A stretch of DNA of 64,000 nucleotides from Nocardia africana NBRC 100379 (GTDB lineage Bacteria; Actinomycetota; Actinomycetes; Mycobacteriales; Mycobacteriaceae): contig NZ_BDAV01000025.1 of assembly GCF_001612635.1 (NCBI RefSeq), positions 1-64,000 of the forward strand. Reading direction: 5' to 3'. The notes below the pieces were generated by a model. The model was given only the letters and a program-made list of their open reading frames with translations, did not search any database and was not told the origin of the DNA. A program made the translations under genes and the position numbers. This document shows positions 42,897 to 51,552 of the stretch, piece after piece; position 1 is the first letter of the stretch, and every line of letters begins with the position of its first letter.

Positions 42897-43520
42897 TCAG
42901 CCCGTACCCGGTGAGGACTTCGCCAGGTCGGCCAAGGCCGGGAGCAGGGCGCGCAGGGCTCGGCCGCGGTGTGATGCGGCGTCCTTGTCCGCCGGGGTGA
43001 GCTGGGCCGCAGAGACCGTTCCGCCGTCCGGGACGAACAGCGGGTCGTAGCCGAAACCGCCGTCGCCGACCGGCTTTCGCGCGATCGTTCCCGGCCATTC
43101 GCCGATTGTGACGACCTCGCGGCCGTCGGCGACCAGGGCACAGGCCGAGACGAAGCGGGCGCCGCGGCGTTCGTCGGGGACGTCGCCCAGCTGGGCCAGC
43201 AGCAGGTCGTTGTTCGCCGCATCGTCGCCATGGCGGCCCGCCCAGCGCGCGGACAGCACGCCCGGCATACCGTTGAGGGCGTCCACCGCGAGGCCGGAAT
43301 CGTCTGCCACACAAGGCAATCCGGTCGCCGCCGCACCGTCGCGAGCCTTGGCGAGAGCGTTCTCCTCGAACGTCGCGCCCGTTTCGGGGGCCTCCGGGAA
43401 CGGCGGCACCTCGTCCAGGCCGATGATCTCGAGACCCGCGACTCCCGCCTCGTCGAGGATGCGGCGCAATTCGTCGAGCTTCTTGGCGTTGCGGCTGGCC
43501 ACCAGTACCCGGCGCGCCAT
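42897..43520 (-). CDS. rdgB: RdgB/HAM1 non-canonical purine NTP pyrophosphatase
   Basis: 207-residue house-cleaning enzyme that hydrolyses ITP, dITP and XTP to monophosphates. Family marks are VLVASRNAKKLDELRRIL, TGATFEENALAKARDGAA, CVADDSGLAVDALNGMPGVLSARWAG in part, and GGFGYDPLFVPDGG. ATG 43520 shares one base with the rph stop (TAATG). Same order as Rv1340-Rv1341. Confidence 0.95.
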   Translation of the reverse strand: MARRVLVASRNAKKLDELRRILDEAGVAGLEIIGLDEVPPFPEAPETGATFEENALAKARDGAAATGLPCVADDSGLAVDALNGMPGVLSARWAGRHGDDAANNDLLLAQLGDVPDERRGARFVSACALVADGREVVTIGEWPGTIARKPVGDGGFGYDPLFVPDGGTVSAAQLTPADKDAASHRGRALRALLPALADLAKSSPGTG

Positions 43521-44287
43521 TACTTCCTCTTCTCCCCCGGCTCGGGCAGCTGCCCCGGATACGGAAGCGCGAGCGCCTGCTTCTGGACCTCGAACAGCTG
43601 CTCGCAACCGGCAAGCGCGGAATCCAGCAGCTTGTCCAGGGTCGAGCGCGGGAAGGTGGCGCCCTCGCCGGTGCCCTGGATCTCGACCAGGGTGCCGGTG
43701 TCGGTCGCGACGACGTTCATGTCGACCTCGGCGCGCGAGTCCTCCTCGTACGGCAGGTCCAGGCGCACCCGCCCGTCCACCACACCGACGCTGACCGCGG
43801 CGATCATGCACGAAATCGGCTGCGGGTCGGCCAGGCGGCCGGCGGCGCCCAGGTAGGTGATCGCGTCCGCCAGCGCCACGTAGGCGCCGGTGATCGCCGC
43901 GGTGCGGGTGCCGCCGTCGGCCTGCAGAACATCGCAGTCCAGGGCGATGGTGTTCTCGCCGATCGCGGCCAGGTCGATGCACGCCCGCAGCGACCGGCCG
44001 ACCAGACGGCTGATCTCCTGGGTGCGCCCGCCGACCTTGCCCTTCACCGACTCACGCCCGCTGCGGGTGTGGGTGGCGGCCGGTAACATCGCGTATTCGG
44101 CTGTGAGCCAGCCCAATCCGGAGTCGCGCCGCCACGGGGGCACGCCCTCGGTGACGCTCGCGGTGCACATGACCCGCGTCTGACCGAATTCGACCAGTAC
44201 CGAACCCGCCGGATGCGTGGTGAATCCCCGGGTGATCCTTACCTCGCGGAGTTCGTCGTCCGCTCTGCCATCGGCTCGTCTAGACAC
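43520..44287 (-). CDS. rph: ribonuclease PH
   Basis: 255-residue phosphorolytic exoribonuclease that trims tRNA 3' ends. Marks are GSVLVEFGQTRVMCTASV, the RSGRESVKGKVGGRTQEISRLVGRSLRA stretch (in part) and DCDVLQADGGTRTAAITGAYVAL. Two adjacent GTGs compete; 44287 is preferred because TAGGCT (44294-44299) ends 6 nt before it. First gene of an rph-rdgB operon. Confidence 0.95.
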   Translation of the reverse strand: MSRRADGRADDELREVRITRGFTTHPAGSVLVEFGQTRVMCTASVTEGVPPWRRDSGLGWLTAEYAMLPAATHTRSGRESVKGKVGGRTQEISRLVGRSLRACIDLAAIGENTIALDCDVLQADGGTRTAAITGAYVALADAITYLGAAGRLADPQPISCMIAAVSVGVVDGRVRLDLPYEEDSRAEVDMNVVATDTGTLVEIQGTGEGATFPRSTLDKLLDSALAGCEQLFEVQKQALALPYPGQLPEPGEKRK

Positions 44288-44339
44288 CACGCCAGCCTAA
44301 GGGATGGGTACGACGCCTCTACCCCGGCGGGGTGGGTGC

Positions 44340-45104
44340 TCAGATTTCGATGACCTCACCGGGTGACACCGCGTGCACGGGGCCGCTGAACTGCGCCTTG
44401 GCCTCGGCGATGACGTCCTCGCGCGAGGTCCACGGCGGAATGTGGGTGAGCAGCAGCTCGCCGACACCCGCACGGGCGGCGATCATTCCGGCCTCGGTAC
44501 CCGAAAGGTGAATGCCCGGTGGACGATTGGCCGGATCGTGCGTCCACGAGGCCTCCGACAACAGGATGTCGGCACCCTCCGCCAATTCGAACACGGCGGG
44601 GCACAGTGCGGTGTCACCGGTGTAGACCAGGACGCGGCCGGTGGCGGTGGTGATACGCAGGCCGTAGGACTCCGGCGGGTGGTACATACGGCGGGCGACC
44701 ACCGTGTGGCCGGGACCGAAGGGCACCTCGGCGCCCTCTTCCCAGGCGCGCATATCGATCACGTCGGACCAGTCGTCGCATTCGCCGCCGATCTCGGCCG
44801 AGGCATTGCCGATCCGCAAGGCCGAATCCGAGGGGCCCTGCACGATCGCCTTGCCGGTCGGCGGGTTCGGGTGGTACCGCCGCCACACCAGCAATCCGGG
44901 CAGGTCCAGGCAGTGATCGGCGTGCAGATGAGTAAGGAAGATGTCGACCTCACCGGGATCCAGGTAGCGCTGCAACGCACCCAGCACGCCGGGACCGAAA
45001 TCGATCACGGTGGGGGTCATATCCGGACCGGTCAGCAAATAGCCCGACGCAGGGGAATCCGGGCCGGACACACTGCCCGAACACCCGAGGACGGTGAGTC
45101 GCAT
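44340..45104 (-). CDS. MBL-fold cyclic-nucleotide phosphodiesterase (Rv1339-like)
   Basis: 254-residue metallo-beta-lactamase-fold enzyme matching M. tuberculosis Rv1339, described as an atypical class II cAMP phosphodiesterase. The metal motif is LTHLHADHCLDLPGL, with VYTGDTALCP and the late LLLTHIPPW ligand. ATG 45104 fits the family start MRLTVLGCSGS; the 16 extra upstream codons are discarded. It precedes rph on the same strand by 52 nt. Confidence 0.9.
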   Translation of the reverse strand: MRLTVLGCSGSVSGPDSPASGYLLTGPDMTPTVIDFGPGVLGALQRYLDPGEVDIFLTHLHADHCLDLPGLLVWRRYHPNPPTGKAIVQGPSDSALRIGNASAEIGGECDDWSDVIDMRAWEEGAEVPFGPGHTVVARRMYHPPESYGLRITTATGRVLVYTGDTALCPAVFELAEGADILLSEASWTHDPANRPPGIHLSGTEAGMIAARAGVGELLLTHIPPWTSREDVIAEAKAQFSGPVHAVSPGEVIEI

Positions 45105-45173
45105 TCCCCCATGCTGCCACGCTGCATTCTCACTCAACTGGGGATCCCCCAAATCGCCGGCCGAGTTCCGCAG

Positions 45174-45944
45174 TCACCCCGACGATGCGGGGCGGCCGGC
45201 ACTCTCCCCGCGACGATGACGACGTTCATTCGATGAGAGTACCCAGCCGGCCAGTAGTCCACCCAACGCACCGAAAAGATGCCCTTGCCAAGAGATTCCG
45301 GCCTGGCCGGGCAGCACACCCCACAGAATCGAGCCGTAGAGCAGACCCACGACGACACCCACCAGGATCTGCCACAGGTGGCGGGTGAACAGGCCGCGCG
45401 AGATCAGATAGGTGAGCCAGCCGAACACCAGGACCGAGGCGCCGATATGCACCGAACCGCTCGCCCCGGTGAGCCAGGTGCCGACCCCGGCCACCACCCA
45501 GACGATGGCGGTGGCGGCCAGACCGCGACCGATGCCGGTGAGCAGCGTCAGCAGTCCGAGCACGATCACCGGCAGCGTGTTGCCGACCAGATGCGCCCAG
45601 TTAGCGTGCAGGACGGGGGCGAAGACGATGCCCTCCAGCCCCTCGGCCGTCCGGGGCCGCACCCCCGCACCGTCGAGGTCGTGATGGGAGACGGTATCGA
45701 CCCCTTCGACCGCGTACAGCAGCGCCACGAAGCCGAGGGTCATCGCAATCGCGCGCTGCCACAACAACTTCAGCGCGGCGGTACGCCCGGACTCGGAGGC
45801 CGGCGCGGCGGGAGCGGGCCGGGGCGAGGGGAATGGCGAACCGGGCGGTGCGGCACCGGCGGGCGATCCCGCGGACTTCTGCAGTTCGGCCCGCAGCGCG
45901 GCAATCCGATCCGGGTCGAAGGACGGACCCATCTGCTCGGCCAC
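45174..45944 (-). CDS. rhomboid family intramembrane serine protease
   Basis: 256-residue membrane protease (Rv1337 position). A Pro/Ala-rich cytosolic N-terminus precedes about six helices. The catalytic pair is Ser in VHIGASVLVFGWL (GxS) and His in WQGHLFGALGGLLAGW. The early His-Asn motif HANWAHLVGNTLP is intact. The start is uncertain: AGGAGG lies only 2 nt before ATG 45950, so GTG 45944, 8 nt away, is preferred. Natural substrates are unknown. Confidence 0.85.
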   Translation of the reverse strand: MAEQMGPSFDPDRIAALRAELQKSAGSPAGAAPPGSPFPSPRPAPAAPASESGRTAALKLLWQRAIAMTLGFVALLYAVEGVDTVSHHDLDGAGVRPRTAEGLEGIVFAPVLHANWAHLVGNTLPVIVLGLLTLLTGIGRGLAATAIVWVVAGVGTWLTGASGSVHIGASVLVFGWLTYLISRGLFTRHLWQILVGVVVGLLYGSILWGVLPGQAGISWQGHLFGALGGLLAGWVLSSNERRHRRGESAGRPASSG

Positions 45945-46073
45945 CGCCATCACCTCCTCGCGAGACCGGCCGTCCGGTCGCTCGCCCTCAACGGTACCGC
46001 TGCGGCGAGGACCGGTACCCGGACCGGCGATTCGGCCGCGGGGCGACCGGTCGACCGGAACCAGCCGGGACTG

Positions 46074-47036
46074 CTAGGCCCAGAGCTGACCCTCGAGCCG
46101 TTCCTCGGCTTCCTCGAGCGTGCCGTCGTACGCGCCGGTCGACAGGTACTTCCATCCGCCGTCGGCCACCACGAACGCGATATCGGCCCGCGTACCCGCG
46201 CGCAACGCCTTGTTACCCACGCCGAGAGCGGCGTGCAGGATCGCACCGGTCGAGATGCCGGCGAAGATGCCCTCCTCCAGCACCAGCTCCCGGGTGCGCC
46301 GCACCGCGTCGTAGGGCCCGACGGAGAACCGCGAGGTCAGTACCGATTCGTCGTAGAGCTCCGGAATGAAGCCCTCGTCGATGTTGCGCAAGCCGTAGAC
46401 CAGTTCGCCGTACCGCGGCTCGGCGGCCACGATATCGATCTCCGCGACGTTTTCACGCAGGTAGCGGCCGGTTCCCATCAGAGTCCCGGTGGTGCCCAGA
46501 CCGGCGACGAAATGGGTGATCTCCGGCAGGTCCGCCAGGATCTCCGGGCCCGTGCCCCGGTAGTGCGCATCGGCGTTGGCCGGATTGCCGTACTGATACA
46601 GCATCACCCAGTCGGGATGTTCGGCGGCGATCTGCTTGGCCTTGGCGACGGCTTGGTTGGAGCCACCGGCGGCCGGGGAGTCGATGATCTCGGCGCCGAA
46701 CATGGTCAGCAGCTGGCGTCGCTCGACCGAGGTGTTCTCCGGCATCACACAGATCAGGCGATAGCCCTTGAGCTTGGCGGCCATGGCCAGCGAGATACCG
46801 GTATTGCCACTGGTCGGCTCCAGAATCGTGCAGCCGGGCCGCAGCGTGCCGTCGGCCTCGGCCTGTTCGATCATGCGCAGGGCGGGGCGGTCCTTGATCG
46901 ACCCGGTCGGGTTGCGGTCCTCGAGTTTGGCCCACAGCCGGACGTGGTCGTCACCGTCCCATCGGGGCGACAGCGTCTTCAGACCCACCAGCGGGGTGTT
47001 GCCGAGGGTCTCGATCAGCGATTCGTAGCGTGCCAC
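46074..47036 (-). CDS. cysM: cysteine synthase CysM, O-phosphoserine/CysO type
   Basis: 320-residue PLP enzyme that adds the thiocarboxylate sulfur of CysO to aminoacrylate derived from O-phosphoserine. PLP Lys48 lies in NPTGSIKDRPAL, the substrate loop is EPTSGNTGISL, and GLGTTGTLMGTG binds phosphate. It aligns with M. tuberculosis CysM (323 residues), including the C-terminal GGWKYLSTGAYDGTLEEAE region that closes the site. GTG 47036 lies 5 nt after the cysO stop with no strong ribosome-binding site, suggesting coupling. Confidence 0.95.
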   Translation of the reverse strand: MARYESLIETLGNTPLVGLKTLSPRWDGDDHVRLWAKLEDRNPTGSIKDRPALRMIEQAEADGTLRPGCTILEPTSGNTGISLAMAAKLKGYRLICVMPENTSVERRQLLTMFGAEIIDSPAAGGSNQAVAKAKQIAAEHPDWVMLYQYGNPANADAHYRGTGPEILADLPEITHFVAGLGTTGTLMGTGRYLRENVAEIDIVAAEPRYGELVYGLRNIDEGFIPELYDESVLTSRFSVGPYDAVRRTRELVLEEGIFAGISTGAILHAALGVGNKALRAGTRADIAFVVADGGWKYLSTGAYDGTLEEAEERLEGQLWA

Positions 47037-47041
47037 GGAAA

Positions 47042-47326
47042 TCAGCGGCCGAGCGCGCCGCCGGCGACGGCAGGCAGAATAGTCACCGACCCGTTGGCCG
47101 GCACCTCGGCCTCCAGCCCGCCGGCGAAGCGCACGTCCTCGTCGTCGACGTAGATGTTGACGTAGCGGTTGAGCTTGCCGTCGGACAGCAGGCGCTGTTC
47201 GAGTCCGGGGTAGTTGGCCTCGAGGTCGCCGATCACCTCGGCGAGGGTGGAACCGGTCGCCTGGACCCGCTTCTCACCTCCGGTGAGGGTGCGCATGATG
47301 GTCGGGATGGACACGGTTACCGACAT
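47042..47326 (-). CDS. cysO: sulfur-carrier protein CysO, with C-terminal extension
   Basis: 94-residue ubiquitin-like carrier of the MoaD/ThiS family, the sulfide donor for CysM. The body matches M. tuberculosis CysO (VTVSIPTI, NRYVNIYVDDEDVRFAGGL, VTILPAVAGG). In CysO the chain ends at Gly-Gly, whose terminal carboxylate is adenylated and thiocarboxylated. Here four more residues, Ala-Leu-Gly-Arg (91-94), follow Gly89-Gly90, so the tail must be removed first if the pathway works as known. AGGAG precedes ATG 47326. It lies between the JAMM peptidase gene and cysM. Confidence 0.92.
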   Translation of the reverse strand: MSVTVSIPTIMRTLTGGEKRVQATGSTLAEVIGDLEANYPGLEQRLLSDGKLNRYVNIYVDDEDVRFAGGLEAEVPANGSVTILPAVAGGALGR

Positions 47327-47373
47327 GGGTGCTCCTGTTTCTTCTGGTCGCCTGGGTCGCGGACGCGTCGGGC

Positions 47374-47796
47374 TCAGGCCCGGGGGTATTCGGTCACGAT
47401 CTTCACCGGCTCCTCGGTGACCACACCGTCGAGGATCCGGTAGCTGCGCAGTTCGTGCTCCTGCGGGTCCCGCGTGGACACCAGCACGTAGTGGGCGTTC
47501 GGCTCGGAGGCGTACGAGATGTCCGTCCGGCTGGGATAGGCCTCCGTGGCGGTGTGCGAGTGATAGATCACCACCGGCTCCTCGTCGCGGTCGTCCATCT
47601 CCCGCCAGACCCGCAGCTGTTCGCCGGAGTCGAACCGGTAGAAGGTCGGCGAGCGCTCGGCGTTGATCATCGCCACGAATCGCTCGGGGCGGTCGGAGCC
47701 CTCCGCGCCGGCGATCACACCGCAGGCCTCGTCGGGATGATCGGCGCGGGCGTGCGCCACCATCGCATCCACGAGATCGGCCCTGATCACCAGCAC
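47374..47796 (-). CDS. mec: Mec-type JAMM/M67 metallopeptidase
   Basis: 140-residue zinc peptidase that frees cysteine from CysO-cysteine in M. tuberculosis (Rv1334). The JAMM motif is complete: His79 and His81 (IYHSHTATEAYPSRTD), Ser89 and Asp92, with the early Glu of HPDEACGV. GTG 47796 is chosen because GGAAGGA lies 8 nt upstream; the longer open frame has no such signal. It is 47 nt upstream of cysO in the same operon. With a tailed CysO it could have a second job, trimming the precursor. Confidence 0.92.
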   Translation of the reverse strand: MLVIRADLVDAMVAHARADHPDEACGVIAGAEGSDRPERFVAMINAERSPTFYRFDSGEQLRVWREMDDRDEEPVVIYHSHTATEAYPSRTDISYASEPNAHYVLVSTRDPQEHELRSYRILDGVVTEEPVKIVTEYPRA

Positions 47797-47959
47797 AGTT
47801 CGAATCCTTCCGCTCACGCCCTCGACGCGCCCGCCCGCGCGGGTCGTATCGCTGCCGTCAACGGCCGAGGATATTCGGCTATTCCCACCCACCGCGCGGG
47901 CGGGCCTGATATAGCGCGTCCTACGGCCGCGGAATACCCCGGGCGGGGCCGGTCGCCAC

Positions 47960-49018
47960 TCAGCCGAACAACTCGCGGTAGGTCGGAATGCCCGCCACCG
48001 GGCTCGCCCGCAGGACCGCGTCCACGATCGCCCGTTCCACGCAGACCGCGGCCGCGGTGCACAGCTCGTCGAGCAGCAGTAGATCCGCCGGAAACGCGGG
48101 TGGCAGTGCGATATTCGATTCCGCGGTCACCGCGCCGGTCGCCAGCGCGAACAGCGTGTCGCCGTCGAGTGGGGAATGAGCGGGGCGGATCGCGCGCGCC
48201 AGCCCGTCGTGCGCGGTGACGGCGAGGCGGCGGCATCCCGCCGGATCCAGCGCGGCATCGGTGGCCACCACACCGATGGTGGTGTTGAGCACCGTTCCCT
48301 TCACCGGCAGAGCATTGGCGCGGGCCAGCGCTTCGGCGGACGCGGGTGCCATACCGAAATGCTCCGGTCCGTCGGTACCGGCGCCCCACGGCAGACCGGT
48401 ACGCGGATCGAATACCGAGCCGACCGGATTGGCGACCACCAGCGCCCCGACGGTGTGCCCGGCGGCCGCGCCCGCGGTGAAATGCACACTGGCCGTGCCG
48501 ATTCCGCCTTTGAGGGAGCCGGCACGCGCACCGGTACCGGCGCCCACACTGCCGCGCTCGAACACCTCACTCGCCGATTGCGTTGCGCGATAACCGAATT
48601 CCGCGGTCGGCCGGATATCCCACGCTCCCACCGGGAGATCGAAGATCACCGCGGCCGGGACGATCGGCACCACCCGCGAGGGATCGGCCGGATCCATCGG
48701 AATGCCCTCACCGTCCTCCTCCAGCCGGCGCATCACCCCGTCGGCGGCCGCCAGCCCGTAGGCACTGCCGCCGGTGAGCAGCACCGCATTCACCTGCCGC
48801 ACCGTCTGTCCGGGATCGAGCAGATCGGTTTCCCGGGTGCCCGGTCCCCCGCCCCGCACGTCGACCGAGGCGGTGGCGCCGCCGGGCACGCGCACCACGG
48901 TGCAGCCGGTCGCGGCGCCGGACCCGAGCGTCGCGTCCGGATCGAGTTCGTGGTGGTGGCCGACGAGCACACCCGCCACATCGGTGATCGAATCCCGAGG
49001 TCCCGGCACCGAAGTCAC
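47960..49018 (-). CDS. P1 family (DmpA-like) peptidase
   Basis: 352-residue Ntn-hydrolase-fold aminopeptidase (Rv1333 position). The alpha part has GVLVGHHHELDPDATLGSGAATGCTVV in part and LLTGGSAYGLAAADGV. The probable self-cleavage region is GTVLNTTIGVVATDAALD, where a Thr would become the nucleophile. GTG 49018 is preferred, as AGGAGG lies 4 nt upstream; ATG 49042 has none. Substrate unknown. Confidence 0.87.
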   Translation of the reverse strand: MTSVPGPRDSITDVAGVLVGHHHELDPDATLGSGAATGCTVVRVPGGATASVDVRGGGPGTRETDLLDPGQTVRQVNAVLLTGGSAYGLAAADGVMRRLEEDGEGIPMDPADPSRVVPIVPAAVIFDLPVGAWDIRPTAEFGYRATQSASEVFERGSVGAGTGARAGSLKGGIGTASVHFTAGAAAGHTVGALVVANPVGSVFDPRTGLPWGAGTDGPEHFGMAPASAEALARANALPVKGTVLNTTIGVVATDAALDPAGCRRLAVTAHDGLARAIRPAHSPLDGDTLFALATGAVTAESNIALPPAFPADLLLLDELCTAAAVCVERAIVDAVLRASPVAGIPTYRELFG

Positions 49019-49061
49019 ATGTCCTCCTGCAGAGGTGGGCATCCGCGCACGAGAGCGGAGG

Positions 49062-49664
49062 TCAGGGAGCGAGGGCGTGCAGCAGCGAATCCTGCATCCA
49101 GGTGAGCCAGTGGTAGACGTCCAGATGCGGAGCGCGCGGATCGTCCGGGTCGAGCTGGTCCGGCGTGTCGGCGTCGATGCCCAGTGCGGTACCGAGCGCC
49201 AGCCGCACGTCGTTGAGCGCGTTCAGCCAGGCGTCGGCCTGTTCGGGGGTGAGCACGATCTTGCCGCCGCGCTCGGGCAGGGTTTCCAGGACCACCGTGC
49301 CGGCGGCAACCTTCGCGTCGATGATCTCGGGTTCGTGCAGGCTACGCAGGGCGCTGTTGAGATCGGCGCGGTCGGCGTCGGGAGAACCGGGTTCCTTGCG
49401 ATGGAAGTCGGGTAGCAGCCGCGCCAGCCGCGGATCCTCCGGCGGAACGCTGTTGCCGGTGCGAAGTCCGGTCAGCTCCGCCAGATCGTCCTCGGGCGAG
49501 GATTGGGCCCGATCGGTGAGCAGTCCGGTGACCGCCCCCACCAGCGAACGCAGGACGTCCGCTTCCCTGGGGTCCATTTCCGACCGCAGCTTGAGCCCGC
49601 TCAGCGAGTTCTTCCTGCTCCACTTGCGCACGGGGCTACCGTAGCCGTCGCGGTCACTGGTCAC
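49062..49664 (-). CDS. DUF2017 protein (Rv1332-like)
   Basis: 200-residue acidic cytosolic protein of the DUF2017 family: EADVLRSLVGAVTGLL, SSPEDDLAELTGLRTGNSVPPEDPRLARLLPDF in part, DAWLNALNDVRLALGTALGI and YHWLTWMQDSLLHAL. The family keeps company with clpS but its function is unknown. GTG 49664 overlaps the clpS end by 11 nt. GTG 49631 (VRKWSRK), closer to the mycobacterial start, is an alternative. Confidence 0.85.
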   Translation of the reverse strand: MTSDRDGYGSPVRKWSRKNSLSGLKLRSEMDPREADVLRSLVGAVTGLLTDRAQSSPEDDLAELTGLRTGNSVPPEDPRLARLLPDFHRKEPGSPDADRADLNSALRSLHEPEIIDAKVAAGTVVLETLPERGGKIVLTPEQADAWLNALNDVRLALGTALGIDADTPDQLDPDDPRAPHLDVYHWLTWMQDSLLHALAP

Positions 49665-49968
49665 GTTGCATGGTCGCCCAGAGTCCGGCGGCATGCAGAC
49701 GCTGGACGTCGTGCTCCATCCTGTCCCGGGACCCCGACGACACCACCGCCTTGCCCTCGTTGTGTACCTGCAGCATCAGCTCGGTTGCCTTGGCTTTGCT
49801 GTAACCGAACAGCTTTTGGAAGATGTAGGTGACGTAGTGCATCAGGTTCACCGGGTCGTCCCAGACCACTGTGACCCACGGCCGGTCCTCGGCCTCCAGG
49901 ATCTCGGTGACCTCGACCGTTTCCGGTGTGGCCTGAGCCGCCGACAACTGTCCGGCGACGACGCACAC
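49654..49968 (-). CDS. clpS: ATP-dependent Clp protease adaptor ClpS
   Basis: 104-residue N-end-rule adaptor that hands substrates to ClpC-ClpP. Core marks are WVTVVWDDPVNLMHYVTYIFQKLFGYS in part, ATELMLQVHNEGKAVV and the hydrophobic-pocket residues around it. GTG 49968 with GGAG 7 nt upstream gives the family length. The frame stays open 44 codons further, but that part is Arg/Ala-rich and looks non-coding. First gene of the clpS-DUF2017-P1-mec-cysO-cysM run. Confidence 0.92.
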   Translation of the reverse strand: MCVVAGQLSAAQATPETVEVTEILEAEDRPWVTVVWDDPVNLMHYVTYIFQKLFGYSKAKATELMLQVHNEGKAVVSSGSRDRMEHDVQRLHAAGLWATMQRDQ

Positions 49969-50202
49969 CCGGCTACTCCGTCCCGCCCACGACTGCCCCG
50001 GCCACGCCGTGTCCTGCGGGCCCGTCGATCGCGCCGCTGCCTGGTTCGCGCCGACCGGACCGGCGGCGATCCGGACGGCGTCTCTCATGCACAGACCCAT
50101 ACCCTCAGAGTACGACGCGCCTCCGGATAAACAACACCCGCGCCGAGCAGGTCTCGAAGGCCATCCACGCCGCCGCGCGTCCGGTATGTCTACAGTGGCC
50201 GC

Positions 50203-51516
50203 GTGGACACATCGGCCGCCGCCGCGAGCACCGCCCTACTGACCGACCAGTACGAGCTGACCATGCTCGCGGCTGCCCTGGCCGACGGTTCGGCACAGCG
50301 GCAATGCACCTTCGAGGTATTCGCTAGACGGTTGCCACATGGCCGCCGATACGGCGTCGTCGCGGGTACCGACCGGTTGCTCACCGCGTTGCGGGACTTC
50401 CGTTTCGGCGAAGCCGAACTCGCTGTGGCGGCGCGATTCCTGGACCCGCGAACCCTGGAGTGGCTGCGCGATTTCCGCTTCACCGGCGATATCGACGGCT
50501 ATCTGGAAGGTGATCTCTACTTCCCGGGCTCGCCGATCGTGTCGGTGCGCGGCAGTTTCGCCGAGTGCGTGGTGCTGGAAACGCTGATTCTGTCGATCCT
50601 CAACCACGACAGCGCGATCGCCGCCGCGGCGGCCCGCATGGTCAGCGCGGCCGCGGGGCGCCGGATGATCGAGATGGGTTCGCGTCGCACCCACGAACTG
50701 GCCGCTCCCGCCTGCGCCCGCGCCGCCTATCTGGCCGGATTCGACGCCACCTCGAATCTGGAGGCGGTGCGACGGTACGGAATTCCCGGCGCCGGCACCA
50801 GCGCGCACGCCTTCACGCTGTTGCACAGTGGCCCCGACGGACAGCACGAGGCAGCGGCATTCCGCAGTCAGGTCGATGCGCTCGGCATCGGCACCACGCT
50901 GCTGGTGGACACCTTCGACATCACCGCCGGCGTGGCCCGCGCCATCGAGGTGGCCGGGCCCGAATTGGGCGGTGTGCGTATCGATTCCGGCGACCTGGGC
51001 GTCTTGGCGCGGCAGGTGCGCGACCAGCTCGACGCCCTCGGCGCGAAACACACCCGCATCGTGGTGTCCGGCGATCTGGACGAATACGCGATCGCCGCCC
51101 TGCGCGCCGAACCGGTCGACGCGTACGGCGTGGGCACCTCCCTGGTCACCGGGTCGGGCGCGCCGACCGCCGGAATGGTCTACAAACTGGTGGAAGTCGA
51201 CGGCGTACCGGTGGCCAAGCGCAGCAGCCACAAACAGTCGCGCGGCGGTACCAAGCGCGCGGTGCGACTGTCCCGCGATACCGGCACCATCGTCGAGGAG
51301 ATCGTGTATCCGGCCGCGGCGCCCCGGCCCACCGGCAACGGGTACGAGGTGCGGGACCTGCTGGTTCCACTCATCCGCAAAGGCGAGCCGGCGGCCGATG
51401 TGCCGGATCTGGCGAGCAGCCGGGAGTTGGTGGCCCGCGGGCTGGTCAGCCTGCCGTGGGAAGGCCTCAAACTGTCCGCGGGCGAACCGGCTGTCACGAC
51501 CACGTTCCTACAATGA
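50203..51516 (+). CDS. pncB: nicotinate phosphoribosyltransferase
   Basis: 437-residue enzyme joining nicotinate to PRPP to form nicotinate mononucleotide in NAD salvage (Rv1330c position). Marks are LLTDQYELTMLAAAL, GSRRTHELAAP, the LVDTFD and RIDSGDLGVLARQVRD motifs, and GTSLVTGSGAPT. GTG 50203 lies 6 nt after TACAGT (50191-50196), so it is likely leaderless. Nicotinamidase follows 36 nt downstream and would supply its substrate. Confidence 0.95.
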   Translation: MDTSAAAASTALLTDQYELTMLAAALADGSAQRQCTFEVFARRLPHGRRYGVVAGTDRLLTALRDFRFGEAELAVAARFLDPRTLEWLRDFRFTGDIDGYLEGDLYFPGSPIVSVRGSFAECVVLETLILSILNHDSAIAAAAARMVSAAAGRRMIEMGSRRTHELAAPACARAAYLAGFDATSNLEAVRRYGIPGAGTSAHAFTLLHSGPDGQHEAAAFRSQVDALGIGTTLLVDTFDITAGVARAIEVAGPELGGVRIDSGDLGVLARQVRDQLDALGAKHTRIVVSGDLDEYAIAALRAEPVDAYGVGTSLVTGSGAPTAGMVYKLVEVDGVPVAKRSSHKQSRGGTKRAVRLSRDTGTIVEEIVYPAAAPRPTGNGYEVRDLLVPLIRKGEPAADVPDLASSRELVARGLVSLPWEGLKLSAGEPAVTTTFLQ

Positions 51517-51552
51517 AGGAGAGGGCAACCGGCGCGAAACGAGGTGCGGGAG

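Noticed and set aside
45279..47153. 624-codon open frame opposite rhomboid and cysM
   Set aside because: Antisense to two well-supported genes, with no family features.
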